Source of the DNA: Ketobacter sp964016105
Lineage (GTDB): Bacteria; Pseudomonadota; Gammaproteobacteria; Pseudomonadales; Ketobacteraceae
Assembly: GCA_964016105.1 (NCBI GenBank)
Contig: CAXHEX010000005.1
Coordinates: 186,001-250,000, forward strand
DNA length: 64,000 nt
Reading direction: 5' to 3'
Each line of letters begins with the position of its first letter. Position 1 is the stretch's first letter. Below are positions 1-8,147 of this stretch, one piece after another. Under the pieces are notes generated by a model that did not search any database, was not told where the DNA came from, and saw only the letters and a list, made by a program, of their open reading frames with translations. The translations under genes were made by a program, and so were the position numbers.

Positions 1-60
1 AATTATTCCTATGTACCACTGGCGCTTTTGATTACGCTCATTGTTCTTATAACCGCCAGA

Positions 61-939
61 TCACTGGATCAGAGTATCCAATTGCCTTGATGTGATTTCC
101 CACTCGTCCGGAGTACAGAGCGAACAGATGGTTTCTGACATCAATTCGTTATAGGAATCTTCATTGCCATACAAAATCAAATCCATCCAATGGTACGAAA
201 CATCGGCAGCCTGCTCTAACAGACTCACGTCGGTTGAGACATTAAGATGTCCCACTTTCACATGATTAACGATCATGGCTGGAATCTGTTCATCTAAAAG
301 TGCGTAATCTTTTTTCGCCGGTCCTCCTGCCACATCCGAGGGCCCTCCCGTAACATAGCCCACAGGCACTGTCACCGCTTCCATGATTTTTTTGCTGGAA
401 GAACCCAGGGCACTGGAACCCGATAAAACAAAAACACCGGCGACTCTAGAATCTTCTGCGGCCACGCCAAGGGCGGTAACACCACCACAGGAATTGCCTG
501 CGGCAATCACTTTTGTTGGGTCTAACATATCGGCATAGGGAGCGCTCTGGAGGGCCCAATCAATCAACGCCCTGTGATCGGCCACATTGGTTATGCCCAG
601 CGGGCCACCTTGCAGGAGCGGTGCCTCAGACAGAGCCAGTACTACGTAGCCCTCAGCAGCCCAGCGCTTGAACAGAGGCTGCCATGTGAATTCGCTTCTA
701 AAACAACCACCATTACCCCAAACTATGGTAGGTAGCAGCTCTCCCCTGTCTTCAATTACTTGATTCAAATCCAAAGGTCGGTAGACGGTAAACCACGGCT
801 CCTGGCCTGGTATCTCCTTCACCACCTCATAACCATCACCGGTATAGTCATAATCACAACCGGATAACAGTATTAAACTCAGCAAAGTGAAAATCACAGA
901 AAACGTTGGACGCAGAGGTTCAAAGACTGAAGGTTTCAT
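61..939 (-). CDS. Lipoprotein alpha/beta hydrolase (dienelactone hydrolase/chlorophyllase-like)
   Basis: A 292-residue predicted lipoprotein. A hydrophobic signal peptide ends in a lipobox LLSGC with the acylated Cys at residue 28, so the mature protein should sit on a periplasm-facing membrane surface. The alpha/beta-hydrolase fold is suggested by the WGNGGCF oxyanion-region motif near 74-80 and the nucleophile elbow GNSCGG with Ser150; Asp202 and His231 (VGHL) are the likely remaining triad members. The layout resembles the dienelactone hydrolase/chlorophyllase-type hydrolases; the substrate cannot be read from the sequence. The ATG at 939 is preceded by an AGGGAA ribosome site. It is a single gene, separated by about 220 bp and a hairpin from the ydbL operon that is transcribed toward it. 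Fold is fairly sure, function is not. Confidence 0.75.
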   Translation of the reverse strand: MKPSVFEPLRPTFSVIFTLLSLILLSGCDYDYTGDGYEVVKEIPGQEPWFTVYRPLDLNQVIEDRGELLPTIVWGNGGCFRSEFTWQPLFKRWAAEGYVVLALSEAPLLQGGPLGITNVADHRALIDWALQSAPYADMLDPTKVIAAGNSCGGVTALGVAAEDSRVAGVFVLSGSSALGSSSKKIMEAVTVPVGYVTGGPSDVAGGPAKKDYALLDEQIPAMIVNHVKVGHLNVSTDVSLLEQAADVSYHWMDLILYGNEDSYNELMSETICSLCTPDEWEITSRQLDTLIQ

Positions 940-1053
940 TTTAATTCCCTAAACAATGGGTAGATTATTGTTATGTCGTTGCCATTCAACTGGAAAACAC
1001 TACGCACTTAGAGGGAAGAACTCAATCAATATCCATTTCGATTGAAGACGCTC

Positions 1054-1100
1054 TATATTGAAAACCGAACCTTGCGGAACAAGATTCGGTTTTCAATATA
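1054..1100. terminator. Perfect 16-bp stem hairpin downstream of the ydbH-ynbE-ydbL operon
   Basis: Arms at 1054-1069 and 1085-1100 are exact reverse complements, with a 15-nt loop. It lies after the ydbL stop on the minus strand. There is no clear U-tract on either side, so it may be a factor-dependent or weak terminator, or an RNA-stabilising 3' hairpin. Confidence 0.5.
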
Positions 1101-1161
1101 AAATTTATGAGTTAATAAAAGACAATAAAAAGAGGGGTAATAGGGGGTAGATTTTAAATTT

Positions 1162-1578
1162 CTATTTTTTTATCCATTCGCCATCAATCTTTACGTACTG
1201 GCCCGCGGGCGTCTTGTCCACCGCCTTTTTGCCTGCCAGCAACTCTACTTTACTTACTTCAATGCCATGCTCTTTAGCAATGCGCTGGTATTCTGTTTTC
1301 CTGGCGCTATTAATAGAGTCCACAATCTGTTCGGCTTGGTCATTACCTTCTTTTGCTTCCAAATAGCCCGTAGTAGTCTCACATACCAGTCCTTGCTGCT
1401 TAACTGCAGATAGAGCGGCTTTCGCTTCAACCAGATCAATGGCCAAGGCAAACGAAGAAAAACTCAACAGGCCGACGAAAACCGATCCAACTACAACCAA
1501 TCTAGCTATGGCCAATTTAATCAAAGCCAATCTAACCAAAAAAAGGGACTTAATTTTCGAGGGTAGTTTCAAAACCAT
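1162..1578 (-). CDS. ydbL: YdbL-like periplasmic protein (DUF1318)
   Basis: A 138-residue exported protein of the DUF1318/YdbL family. After a long basic-hydrophobic N-terminus (about 46 residues, ending FALA) the mature part carries the family pattern: an AKAAL helix, a KQQGLVCETTTGYLE segment, a long helix with INSARKTEYQRIA, and a C-terminal GQYVKIDGEWIKK tail. In E. coli YdbL is the periplasmic partner of the YdbH-YnbE intermembrane bridge. Here it is the last gene after ydbH and ynbE, 33 bp behind ynbE, which supports the same role. The N-terminal region is longer than usual for the family, so an internal start is possible, although the ATG at 1578 has a GAGGAG ribosome site upstream. 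Transcription probably stops near the hairpin at 1054-1100. Confidence 0.8.
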   Translation of the reverse strand: MVLKLPSKIKSLFLVRLALIKLAIARLVVVGSVFVGLLSFSSFALAIDLVEAKAALSAVKQQGLVCETTTGYLEAKEGNDQAEQIVDSINSARKTEYQRIAKEHGIEVSKVELLAGKKAVDKTPAGQYVKIDGEWIKK

Positions 1579-1611
1579 CTTTATGATCTCCTCATCACAT
1601 TCTTAAACTAA

Positions 1612-1824
1612 TCAGAACAAACCGCCATCATCAAACAGCGCGTCCACATCCTTATCCACTTTCACAAAAATCTCATGCTGTATCTTCACATTGAGATTAA
1701 CGGTAATGGGTTCATTTGAAGGGGCTATCTGTACTGTGGGAGTGCAAGCAATGGCAAACATCCCTAGTATTAAAGCCGTTAGCAGGATTAATGGGCCCCT
1801 AGTCAGGGTCGGCACAATGTTCAT
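1612..1824 (-). CDS. ynbE: YnbE family outer-membrane lipoprotein
   Basis: A 70-residue lipoprotein: a hydrophobic signal ends in the lipobox FAIAC with Cys27, followed by a short mature domain containing TPTVQIAPSNEPITVNLN, a beta-strand signature of the YnbE family. In E. coli YnbE is an outer-membrane lipoprotein that stacks against the C-terminus of YdbH to complete an intermembrane lipid-transport bridge. Its place between ydbH and ydbL, 32 bp from ydbH and with an AGGAG ribosome site before the ATG at 1824, matches that operon exactly. Size, lipobox and synteny together make the identification solid. Confidence 0.85.
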   Translation of the reverse strand: MNIVPTLTRGPLILLTALILGMFAIACTPTVQIAPSNEPITVNLNVKIQHEIFVKVDKDVDALFDDGGLF

Positions 1825-1856
1825 TCTGGTTCGCTCCTTTAAATCTTAAAGATGGG

Positions 1857-4193
1857 TTAATGGCTACTGCCGTCCTTCTCCAGAAGTCGCTTAACCCTTT
1901 CAGCCACTGCATCGCTAACCCGTCCGCTCAGTTGCAGGCTGGTAAGCAGGGCGGGAATATCATCTTCTAAACTGATATTAAAGTTATAACGCTGCTTGTT
2001 TTCCAATTCGGGATTTTGTCCTTCCAGGTGAAGCCCCAGGGTTAAGATCCCTTCCTGATTGTAATCCACGGTGCTGTTCAGTACCGTAAAGTGAAAGTTA
2101 TCCAACGCAGCAACCACCTGGGCCATTGCTTTATTCCCCTGCCCCAGGGACTTTAACTGTTGCGGCGAGATTCGCAGTGTACCACCGCGGGAGTCCGCTG
2201 CCACCTTTCCTTCCGCTATCACCACGCCCCCTTGCACTATCGATAGGGGCAATTGCCCGTTCAGCACACCGCTACCGGCAACCCCATCCGTTGGATAAAG
2301 AGCGAGTAGTTGCTCCAATTGCAACTGATTCACCCTCAGGCGAGCCCGCAACGGGAACCGCTGGGTGTGCCAAACCCCCGGATCCAACTGCACGGTTCCA
2401 CCGGCAATTTGAACCACCCATTCTCGAACTTGAAGCCTACCGGCCAAAAGATTATCAAGATTCGCTTGATAACTCCCTCGCCCACGAATGGGGCCCAAAG
2501 CAATACCTGGATTAATCTTTGACAGCTCCAATTCATTTAGTTCTAGCTCCAGCTGTGAACCCAATAATCGAAATTGCAGGCCACTGCTTAAGCCGTTCCA
2601 TGCGGTTCGGTCGTAGGTTCCATCCAGCCTCTCCAGCCTGACTTTGCCTTCAAGTTCAAAGGCCCGTTGCAATGGCTTTCTGAACAACAGTGTCGCTGAG
2701 ATATCGCCTTGCTCCAAGCTCAGCAAATCCGGCCAATCCACCAAGGTCTGGGATAGCACCCTATGGGCCTCCACACCGTTGCTATACCAATTGACGCTTC
2801 CCTCCAGATCGCTTTCAAAGCCATAGTGAAGACTTACCTTCGCTTTCGCTTCCGCATCCCATGACAACTTACCCTCTAACTGAAGATCATTGGTATCTGC
2901 TTGAAACTGTCCTCGCAGCTGCCACCCCAGGGGATTGACTGCGGCTTGGTTTAGCTGATTTAAATTGAGTTTAAACGGGCCTGCGAGAGAAAGATCCGTC
3001 AGTTGTGGTTGCGCAAAATTAACACCGGCTTGCAAATGGACCCCTTCCAAATCGGCGCTAATGCCGCTGGCTTTAACTGTGGATTCGCTGCCTTTTTCTT
3101 TTATTTCCATTTGAGACAAACTAAGTGAAGAGCCTGCAATCAAATCGGCCTCCAGGTTTCCCCCTACCAGCTGGCCCTCCAGATTTAAATCCAGGTCGAT
3201 CCCCTGCACATGAATATTGTCCTGAGAAAAGCGATCCACCTTGCCATGGAGTGAACCCGTTCCCTGAACATTGTTTAAAAACTCCCCTTGTTGAGGCCAA
3301 CCCAGATCCCAGCTCAACCCAAACTCCTGCACATCCACGGGCGAGACAGGTAAGGTCATCCATTGCCCAAGCCAACTCCATAACCAGCTGCCACGGGTGA
3401 GATCTGAAATCTGTATCTCTCCCGTCCAACCTAAATTGGTGGCTTGACCCGGCTCGCTGCCACTAAAGTTAGACTGAAGATGAATCAAGCGCTTATCATC
3501 ACTGCTGATTTTCAGTTCAACGTCCACTGGAGTAAGGGAAAGTTGTTGGGCACTGGCGTCGATGTCACCCTCGAGGAATAGGGTGTGGCCATTGTGATAG
3601 AGCGAAGCCTGAACACTCACTGGAAACAGATCTTCTGCCCGCTGGAGAGCGACCTGAGCGGACAACGAACAGACAGCATCAGCACAGGGTATCTGACCTT
3701 GTAGTTGTTCGATATTGATCCTGGAAGGAAGCCAAAACGCGCCACTATTTGAACTGACAAGATGGTTCAGTGCATTTTCCAAAGAAGCAATCGCACTGTG
3801 TAGTTCGGGGGTAGCGGAGTTAGATGATGGGGATTCTCGCGGCCAAACGAATTCCAGCTGACTAACGCTGACCGTTTCCATTTGCAGACCGGGCCACGGA
3901 GCCTGATCCTGCTCCTGATCCTGGTCCTGCTCTTTACCCTGCCAATGGAACTGCCAACGCAGTTGAAGCTGCTTAAGAGATAGGGCCCGTTTTTGCTCCC
4001 CTTGTGCCTGCACCAACTCCAGGCTATCAATTTCCAACCCCAGCTTGCCCAGGGACACCCCAGCCCAATCTAACCGCTCAATGCCATTAGCCTGTTGCCA
4101 TTGGATCCAATATCGGTAGGAAAACAACCCGGCAGCAGCCAAAACCAGCAACACCACAAACAGCATTAGCAAAGCCATACGCCTTAGCATCAT
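1857..4193 (-). CDS. ydbH: YdbH-like AsmA-family intermembrane lipid-transport protein
   Basis: A 778-residue protein with one N-terminal transmembrane helix (about residues 5-30) followed by a long, beta-rich periplasmic region typical of the AsmA-like/YdbH family; the E. coli protein is about 100 residues longer. YdbH is one of the AsmA-like proteins thought to carry phospholipids from inner to outer membrane, working with YnbE and YdbL, whose genes follow immediately. The late segment with GVLNGQLPLSIVQGGV and an SRGGTLRISP motif is characteristic of the C-terminal region. Near residues 88-98 a run of alternating Glu-Gln-Asp is encoded by a hexamer repeat that could be length-variable. hisC lies 46 bp upstream on the same strand and may be co-transcribed. 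Confidence 0.82.
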   Translation of the reverse strand: MMLRRMALLMLFVVLLVLAAAGLFSYRYWIQWQQANGIERLDWAGVSLGKLGLEIDSLELVQAQGEQKRALSLKQLQLRWQFHWQGKEQDQDQEQDQAPWPGLQMETVSVSQLEFVWPRESPSSNSATPELHSAIASLENALNHLVSSNSGAFWLPSRINIEQLQGQIPCADAVCSLSAQVALQRAEDLFPVSVQASLYHNGHTLFLEGDIDASAQQLSLTPVDVELKISSDDKRLIHLQSNFSGSEPGQATNLGWTGEIQISDLTRGSWLWSWLGQWMTLPVSPVDVQEFGLSWDLGWPQQGEFLNNVQGTGSLHGKVDRFSQDNIHVQGIDLDLNLEGQLVGGNLEADLIAGSSLSLSQMEIKEKGSESTVKASGISADLEGVHLQAGVNFAQPQLTDLSLAGPFKLNLNQLNQAAVNPLGWQLRGQFQADTNDLQLEGKLSWDAEAKAKVSLHYGFESDLEGSVNWYSNGVEAHRVLSQTLVDWPDLLSLEQGDISATLLFRKPLQRAFELEGKVRLERLDGTYDRTAWNGLSSGLQFRLLGSQLELELNELELSKINPGIALGPIRGRGSYQANLDNLLAGRLQVREWVVQIAGGTVQLDPGVWHTQRFPLRARLRVNQLQLEQLLALYPTDGVAGSGVLNGQLPLSIVQGGVVIAEGKVAADSRGGTLRISPQQLKSLGQGNKAMAQVVAALDNFHFTVLNSTVDYNQEGILTLGLHLEGQNPELENKQRYNFNISLEDDIPALLTSLQLSGRVSDAVAERVKRLLEKDGSSH
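3902..3931. repeat. Five tandem CCTGNT hexamers inside ydbH
   Basis: Five consecutive six-base units of the form CCTGNT (plus-strand reading) encode an EQDQDQEQDQ-type stretch in YdbH. The repeat keeps frame in six-base steps, so copy-number change would lengthen or shorten the acidic/Gln linker without a frameshift. Confidence 0.6.
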
Positions 4194-4239
4194 AGGGTGT
4201 CCAATGGTGATGATTAAATGGGCTGCTAAAAAGTCCTGT

Positions 4240-5298
4240 CTATTTTAGGATACCTTGCAGGCAAGTTACCAATGCTTCCATTTCTTCTTGCGTACCGATA
4301 CTTATCCTCAGAAATTGATCAATTCCTGGCTTATTGAAATAACGCACCAAGAAGCCTTGGTCTCGAAGCGTCAGACCCAATTCATTGGCGGGCATTGTGG
4401 TGGGCTGGGCAAAAACAAAATTGGCTTTTGAAGGCAAGACCATAAACGCCAACGCCTGCAGTTGCTCCATAAACCATTCCCGCGTATCGATCACTCGCTT
4501 ACTGCACTGCTCAAAATAAACCCTGTCATGGAATGAGGCCGTCGCGCCAGCAATGGCTAGAGCATCGAGGGGATAGGCATTGAATGAGTTTTTTACCCTT
4601 TCCAGTGCCTGCACCAAACCAGGATTCCCCACCGCGTAACCCACCCTCAAGCCCGCAAGAGAGCGGGATTTTGAACAGGTTTGGACCACCAGTAGATTTT
4701 CATAACGGTGTACCAAAGCAGCGGCACTTTCTCCGCCAAAATCGATGTAAGCCTCATCAACAATGATCACAATATCATCATACTGTTGCAGTACCGCCTC
4801 GATTTGAGCCAGGGGCAACAACAATCCCGTGGGGGCGTTAGGGTTGGGAAAAATAATCCCGCCGGGTTGACCATCCAAATTGTTAAACTGAATTTGCCAG
4901 CTTTCATCCAACGGAAACTGTCGATAGTCGATTTCAAAAAAGCGACAGTACGAGGGATAAAAGCTGTAAGTGATATTGGGAAAATAGAGGGGCTTTTGCT
5001 GTTTAAAAAAGGCAGCAAAAGCAAAGCCCAACACTTCGTCAGAGCCGTTACCCACAAACACCCAACTCTCATCCAGACCAAAAAATTCCCCTATGGCCTG
5101 TTTTAGAGAGGTGGCATCGGGATCTGGATATAGACGCAAACCATCGCCTCCCACCTGGCTAATGGCTTCCATAACTTTGGGGGAAGGCGGGTAAGGGTTT
5201 TCGTTAGTATTAAGCTTCACGTAGACCTTGTCTTTTGGCTGTTCTCCAGCCACATAAGGGTCTAGGTTTGCTACTAGGTTACTCCAAAGGGGGTTCAT
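4240..5298 (-). CDS. hisC: Histidinol-phosphate aminotransferase
   Basis: A 352-residue fold-type I PLP aminotransferase that converts imidazole-acetol phosphate and glutamate to histidinol phosphate in histidine synthesis. The family features are clear: LNTNENPYPPSP near the N-terminus, GNGSDEV in the cofactor-binding loop, IIFPNPNAPTG, DEAYIDFGG, the PLP-lysine motif SKSRSLAGLRVGY, and the C-terminal FLRISIGTQEEM. Length is normal for HisC. It stands apart from other his genes (hisZ is about 44 kb away in this window) and directly upstream of ydbH, so the two may share a transcript. HisC paralogues can also act on aromatic amino acids, but the N-terminal NENP and C-terminal motifs favour HisC. 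Confidence 0.92.
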   Translation of the reverse strand: MNPLWSNLVANLDPYVAGEQPKDKVYVKLNTNENPYPPSPKVMEAISQVGGDGLRLYPDPDATSLKQAIGEFFGLDESWVFVGNGSDEVLGFAFAAFFKQQKPLYFPNITYSFYPSYCRFFEIDYRQFPLDESWQIQFNNLDGQPGGIIFPNPNAPTGLLLPLAQIEAVLQQYDDIVIIVDEAYIDFGGESAAALVHRYENLLVVQTCSKSRSLAGLRVGYAVGNPGLVQALERVKNSFNAYPLDALAIAGATASFHDRVYFEQCSKRVIDTREWFMEQLQALAFMVLPSKANFVFAQPTTMPANELGLTLRDQGFLVRYFNKPGIDQFLRISIGTQEEMEALVTCLQGILK

Positions 5299-5501
5299 GG
5301 CTTGTCACTTGGGCTGGTTAATAAGGCTAGCGGGTAAGCATGCCAGATGGGGGGCCATATTGGCAACACAGGCAATACCTTACCATTTTAGTCAGTCAAG
5401 AAAATTAATTACCCCACAACCCTGTGCAACGCTCTCAGTTATCTATACTTCAATGATCTCGGCCCATTCCCAGGCCCCATATTTGAAACCAGGAGAAAAC
5501 A

Positions 5502-6332
5502 ATGACTCTGGATAAGCTACTGGAGCGCATATACGACCTACCCAGCATTCCCAAAGTGGTGCAGGACCTTATTGAAAACTTCAATAGCAACTCAGCCAAT
5601 GCAGATGAAATATCAAGGAACATCCAATCAGATCCGGTAATAGCAGCAAAAGTACTGCGCTTGGCCAATTCTGTTCGCTACGGCGCCGGGCGGAAAGTAT
5701 CGTCTCTGGACTCAGCTGTGGTGCTGCTTGGGGTGGATACGTTGAAGACCCTGGTTATTGCCTCAGGGATTACCGGTAGCTTTAAAGCCATTCCGGGATT
5801 GGACGCAAAGGAATTCTGGCGCAGCAGCTTTATGGTGGCCAATATCTGTAAACTGGTGGCTAAGAATGCACAGCAACTGGATGCAGAAACCGCTTTTACC
5901 TGCGGCATGCTTCACAACATTGGTATCGCACTGATGCACCTGACGGAACCGGACAAAATGATCGCCATAGCGGATCAGGTTTCCCAGGGGGCTAATCGGT
6001 TTGATCTGGAAAGAGGACAATTTGGTTTTGACAACAATCTGGTGGGAGCACAGTTAGCCAAAGCCTGGAAATTCCCCGCCAATATCGTGTCTGCACTTGA
6101 ACACCAGGGCAATCCACTGGAAAGCGACTCGTTTTCTCACTATGCTGCGGTGATCAAACTTTCCGTGTTTTTGAACAGAGGACTGGAACAGGGAATGGAA
6201 CGGGACACCTTGATAAGTGAAATGCCTGAAGCATTAACCGCGCCCCTGCATCTGGACCGACATCATCTTTCTGCCCAACTTGCCATTGCCCTGGAAGCGG
6301 AAGACGATATTGACGAACTACTTGCCGCCTAA
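5502..6332 (+). CDS. HDOD domain signalling protein
   Basis: A 276-residue single-domain HDOD protein. The N-terminus LLERIYDLPSIPKVVQDL and the following ISRNIQSDPVIAAKVLRLANS are the classic HDOD opening; CGMLHNIGIALM and KFPANIVSALEHQ are the degenerate HD-like segments that lack metal-binding His/Asp pairs. HDOD proteins are non-catalytic scaffolds in signalling, often tied to chemotaxis, c-di-GMP or stress responses. No receiver, GGDEF or EAL domain is attached. The start at 5502 has an AGGAG ribosome site 6 nt upstream. It is a lone gene between a divergent hisC and a convergent peroxiredoxin-like gene, so the partner is unknown. Confidence 0.85.
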   Translation: MTLDKLLERIYDLPSIPKVVQDLIENFNSNSANADEISRNIQSDPVIAAKVLRLANSVRYGAGRKVSSLDSAVVLLGVDTLKTLVIASGITGSFKAIPGLDAKEFWRSSFMVANICKLVAKNAQQLDAETAFTCGMLHNIGIALMHLTEPDKMIAIADQVSQGANRFDLERGQFGFDNNLVGAQLAKAWKFPANIVSALEHQGNPLESDSFSHYAAVIKLSVFLNRGLEQGMERDTLISEMPEALTAPLHLDRHHLSAQLAIALEAEDDIDELLAA

Positions 6333-6347
6333 CCATAAACCTCTTTA

Positions 6348-6369
6348 GAGCGCCAAACCCTTGGCGCTC
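6348..6369. terminator. Convergent hairpin after the HDOD gene
   Basis: Nine-base arms GAGCGCCAA and TTGGCGCTC enclose a 4-nt loop between two convergent genes (stops at 6332 plus and 6377 minus). There is no strong U-tract in either direction, so it is a probable but not proven bidirectional terminator. Confidence 0.5.
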
Positions 6370-6376
6370 GGCCATC

Positions 6377-7255
6377 CTAGCATCCACTTCTATTTGTTTC
6401 TTCAAAAATAGACAAAAACGTTTCCGGTTCTGGTCGAACCCGATAGTTGTCGGTCTGATCGCTGAAAATTATAATCCCGTTTTTATTGGTTGCAATTACC
6501 GTAGGCAATACCGTGTCCGATTCATACCCCAACGCCTGAAGCCCAAAAGGTAATCCAAAAGGTGCGTCAATTCTCAGTTGCCGCGCAGCAGCACTGCCCT
6601 TATCTATGAGGAAATCGAATTCCACACCAAACGATTTAGCCAGTGACTGTGTCTGTTTTTCCGGTTGCGGACTTATTAGAGCCACCCTAACACCGGCACT
6701 GTGCAGGCGTTTATACTGATCAGCAATCTCGTTGATTTGCGCCATACACAGCGGACACCAATTCCCTCGGTAAAACAGAAACAAGGCGGGCGAACCAATA
6801 TAGGAAGCACTACTCACTGACTTACCATCCACATCCATGAGGTTGAACTGAGGCAAAGGCTGACCCAGTTCAAGTGCCGGATTAGGTCTTCTTCCCAAGG
6901 AGGAGTACCAAAAATTGTAGCCCTGAAAAAGCACAAATCCGGTAATACTCAGAAGCAATGGCAGTATTTCCGCAGATTCACCATTGCCAAAGAATGGCAG
7001 CAAAGCCAGCAGTACACCGATCACCCCAAGCAATGATAGGAGGGGTAAACGGCCCTGAGTTCTAGCCCTAGTTTTAAAAACCAATAGATAGCTGAGGGTT
7101 GCCACCGGTAGGAAACTGGCAAGAATCACGCCCAGCCAAGCTACGGTGAAGCCTTGGTATATCAGCACGAAAAATGCGTAAAAGCTAATGGCAAAAGACC
7201 CAATCAGGAAAAGCCCTATGTATAGCGCTTTTAATAAATTAACGGAGGATTTCAT
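6377..7255 (-). CDS. Membrane-anchored peroxiredoxin-like (AhpC/TSA) protein
   Basis: A 292-residue protein with about four N-terminal transmembrane segments (roughly residues 8-33, 38-60, 71-90 and 97-113) joined to a C-terminal thioredoxin-fold AhpC/TSA domain. The domain has the redox motif FYRGNWCPLC with Cys167 and Cys170, in the form seen in peroxiredoxin-like (PRX_like2) proteins. The likely role is thiol-dependent peroxide or disulfide chemistry at the cytoplasmic membrane; whether the domain faces cytoplasm or periplasm depends on whether all four segments span. The gene stands alone, divergent from a WYL regulator 175 bp away that may control it. A second soluble peroxiredoxin-like protein is encoded at 25954. 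Confidence 0.72.
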   Translation of the reverse strand: MKSSVNLLKALYIGLFLIGSFAISFYAFFVLIYQGFTVAWLGVILASFLPVATLSYLLVFKTRARTQGRLPLLSLLGVIGVLLALLPFFGNGESAEILPLLLSITGFVLFQGYNFWYSSLGRRPNPALELGQPLPQFNLMDVDGKSVSSASYIGSPALFLFYRGNWCPLCMAQINEIADQYKRLHSAGVRVALISPQPEKQTQSLAKSFGVEFDFLIDKGSAAARQLRIDAPFGLPFGLQALGYESDTVLPTVIATNKNGIIIFSDQTDNYRVRPEPETFLSIFEETNRSGC

Positions 7256-7430
7256 TTTGTTGCCCTTGTTCAGTGATTATAATATGGAGACGCTTAACCT
7301 ATTAGAGTCGGCAAGGCTGCATTTATTACAGTAATTGTTGCCATAATTGTGAATGTAACAGTCACTGAAAGTAAGCTGTCTATAAGGCGTCGGCATTCTG
7401 TTTACAACCATCTTGGGACATGATCCTTCA

Positions 7431-8114
7431 ATGAGACGTGCTGACAGACTGTTTCAGATTATTCAAATACTGCGACGGGGCAAAGTGATTACTGCTCAAC
7501 AAATCGCTCTGGAGCTGGAAGTGAGCCCTCGCACTGTTTATCGAGACCTGGATGATCTTTCTGGGCGTGGAATCCCCCTACGTGCAGAAGCGGGAGTGGG
7601 TTATCTTTTAGAGAAAGGTTTCGATATTCCCCCACTCATGTTCAATTCATCGGAGGTTGAAAGCCTGGTAATTGCGGCCCGCATGCTGGAAGCCTGGGCA
7701 GATCCCCAGACCAAGAATCACATACGTTCCGCTCTGGAAAAAATTGAGCAAAGCTTGCCTCCCAAACTGAGCAACCAGCCCGCGCGGGTAAAAGTATTTG
7801 CTCCTGACTTTCTATCTCAAGCCAATATTTGGCAAGCCATGCCGGATTTACGCCGGGCTATTTCCCAACGTCATAAGTTTGAATTTCACTACAAAGATGG
7901 CAAAAACCAAACCAGTGACCGTATTATCAGACCTCTGGCTATCTATTTTTGGGGCAAAGTCTGGACCTGCGTTGGCTGGTGTGAGTTACGTCACGACTTC
8001 AGACACTTTCGCGTGGACAGAATAGTAAAATGGCATGTTTCAATGGCGAGATTCAAGGACGAGGCAGGTAAAACCCTGAGGGATTTTGAAGATTCTCAGT
8101 GTGAACTGGAGTGA
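7431..8114 (+). CDS. YafY-type HTH/WYL transcriptional regulator
   Basis: A 227-residue DeoR-like regulator with a C-terminal WYL domain. The N-terminal winged helix reads RRADRLFQIIQILRRGK then ITAQQIALELEVSPRTVYRDL, the standard HTH_11 recognition helix. The central region and the RAISQRHKFEFHYKDG and FWGKVWTCVGWCELR segments are the WYL domain, which binds nucleotide-type ligands in several families. A longer reading frame opens at a TTG at 7413, but the ATG at 7431 begins exactly at the conserved MRRADRL and is preferred. Divergent from the membrane peroxiredoxin-like gene, whose expression it may govern; the real target is not visible. Confidence 0.82.
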   Translation: MRRADRLFQIIQILRRGKVITAQQIALELEVSPRTVYRDLDDLSGRGIPLRAEAGVGYLLEKGFDIPPLMFNSSEVESLVIAARMLEAWADPQTKNHIRSALEKIEQSLPPKLSNQPARVKVFAPDFLSQANIWQAMPDLRRAISQRHKFEFHYKDGKNQTSDRIIRPLAIYFWGKVWTCVGWCELRHDFRHFRVDRIVKWHVSMARFKDEAGKTLRDFEDSQCELE

Positions 8115-8138
8115 GGCTATACCCGAAGGTACAGCCTC
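8113..8138. terminator. Convergent terminator hairpin
   Basis: Arms at 8113-8123 and 8128-8138 pair over 11 bases with one mismatch and a CGAA tetraloop. The hairpin overlaps the stop codon of the WYL gene and faces the stop of the convergent secreted-protein gene at 8148. No long U-tract. Confidence 0.5.
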
Positions 8139-8147
8139 GTAAGATCA

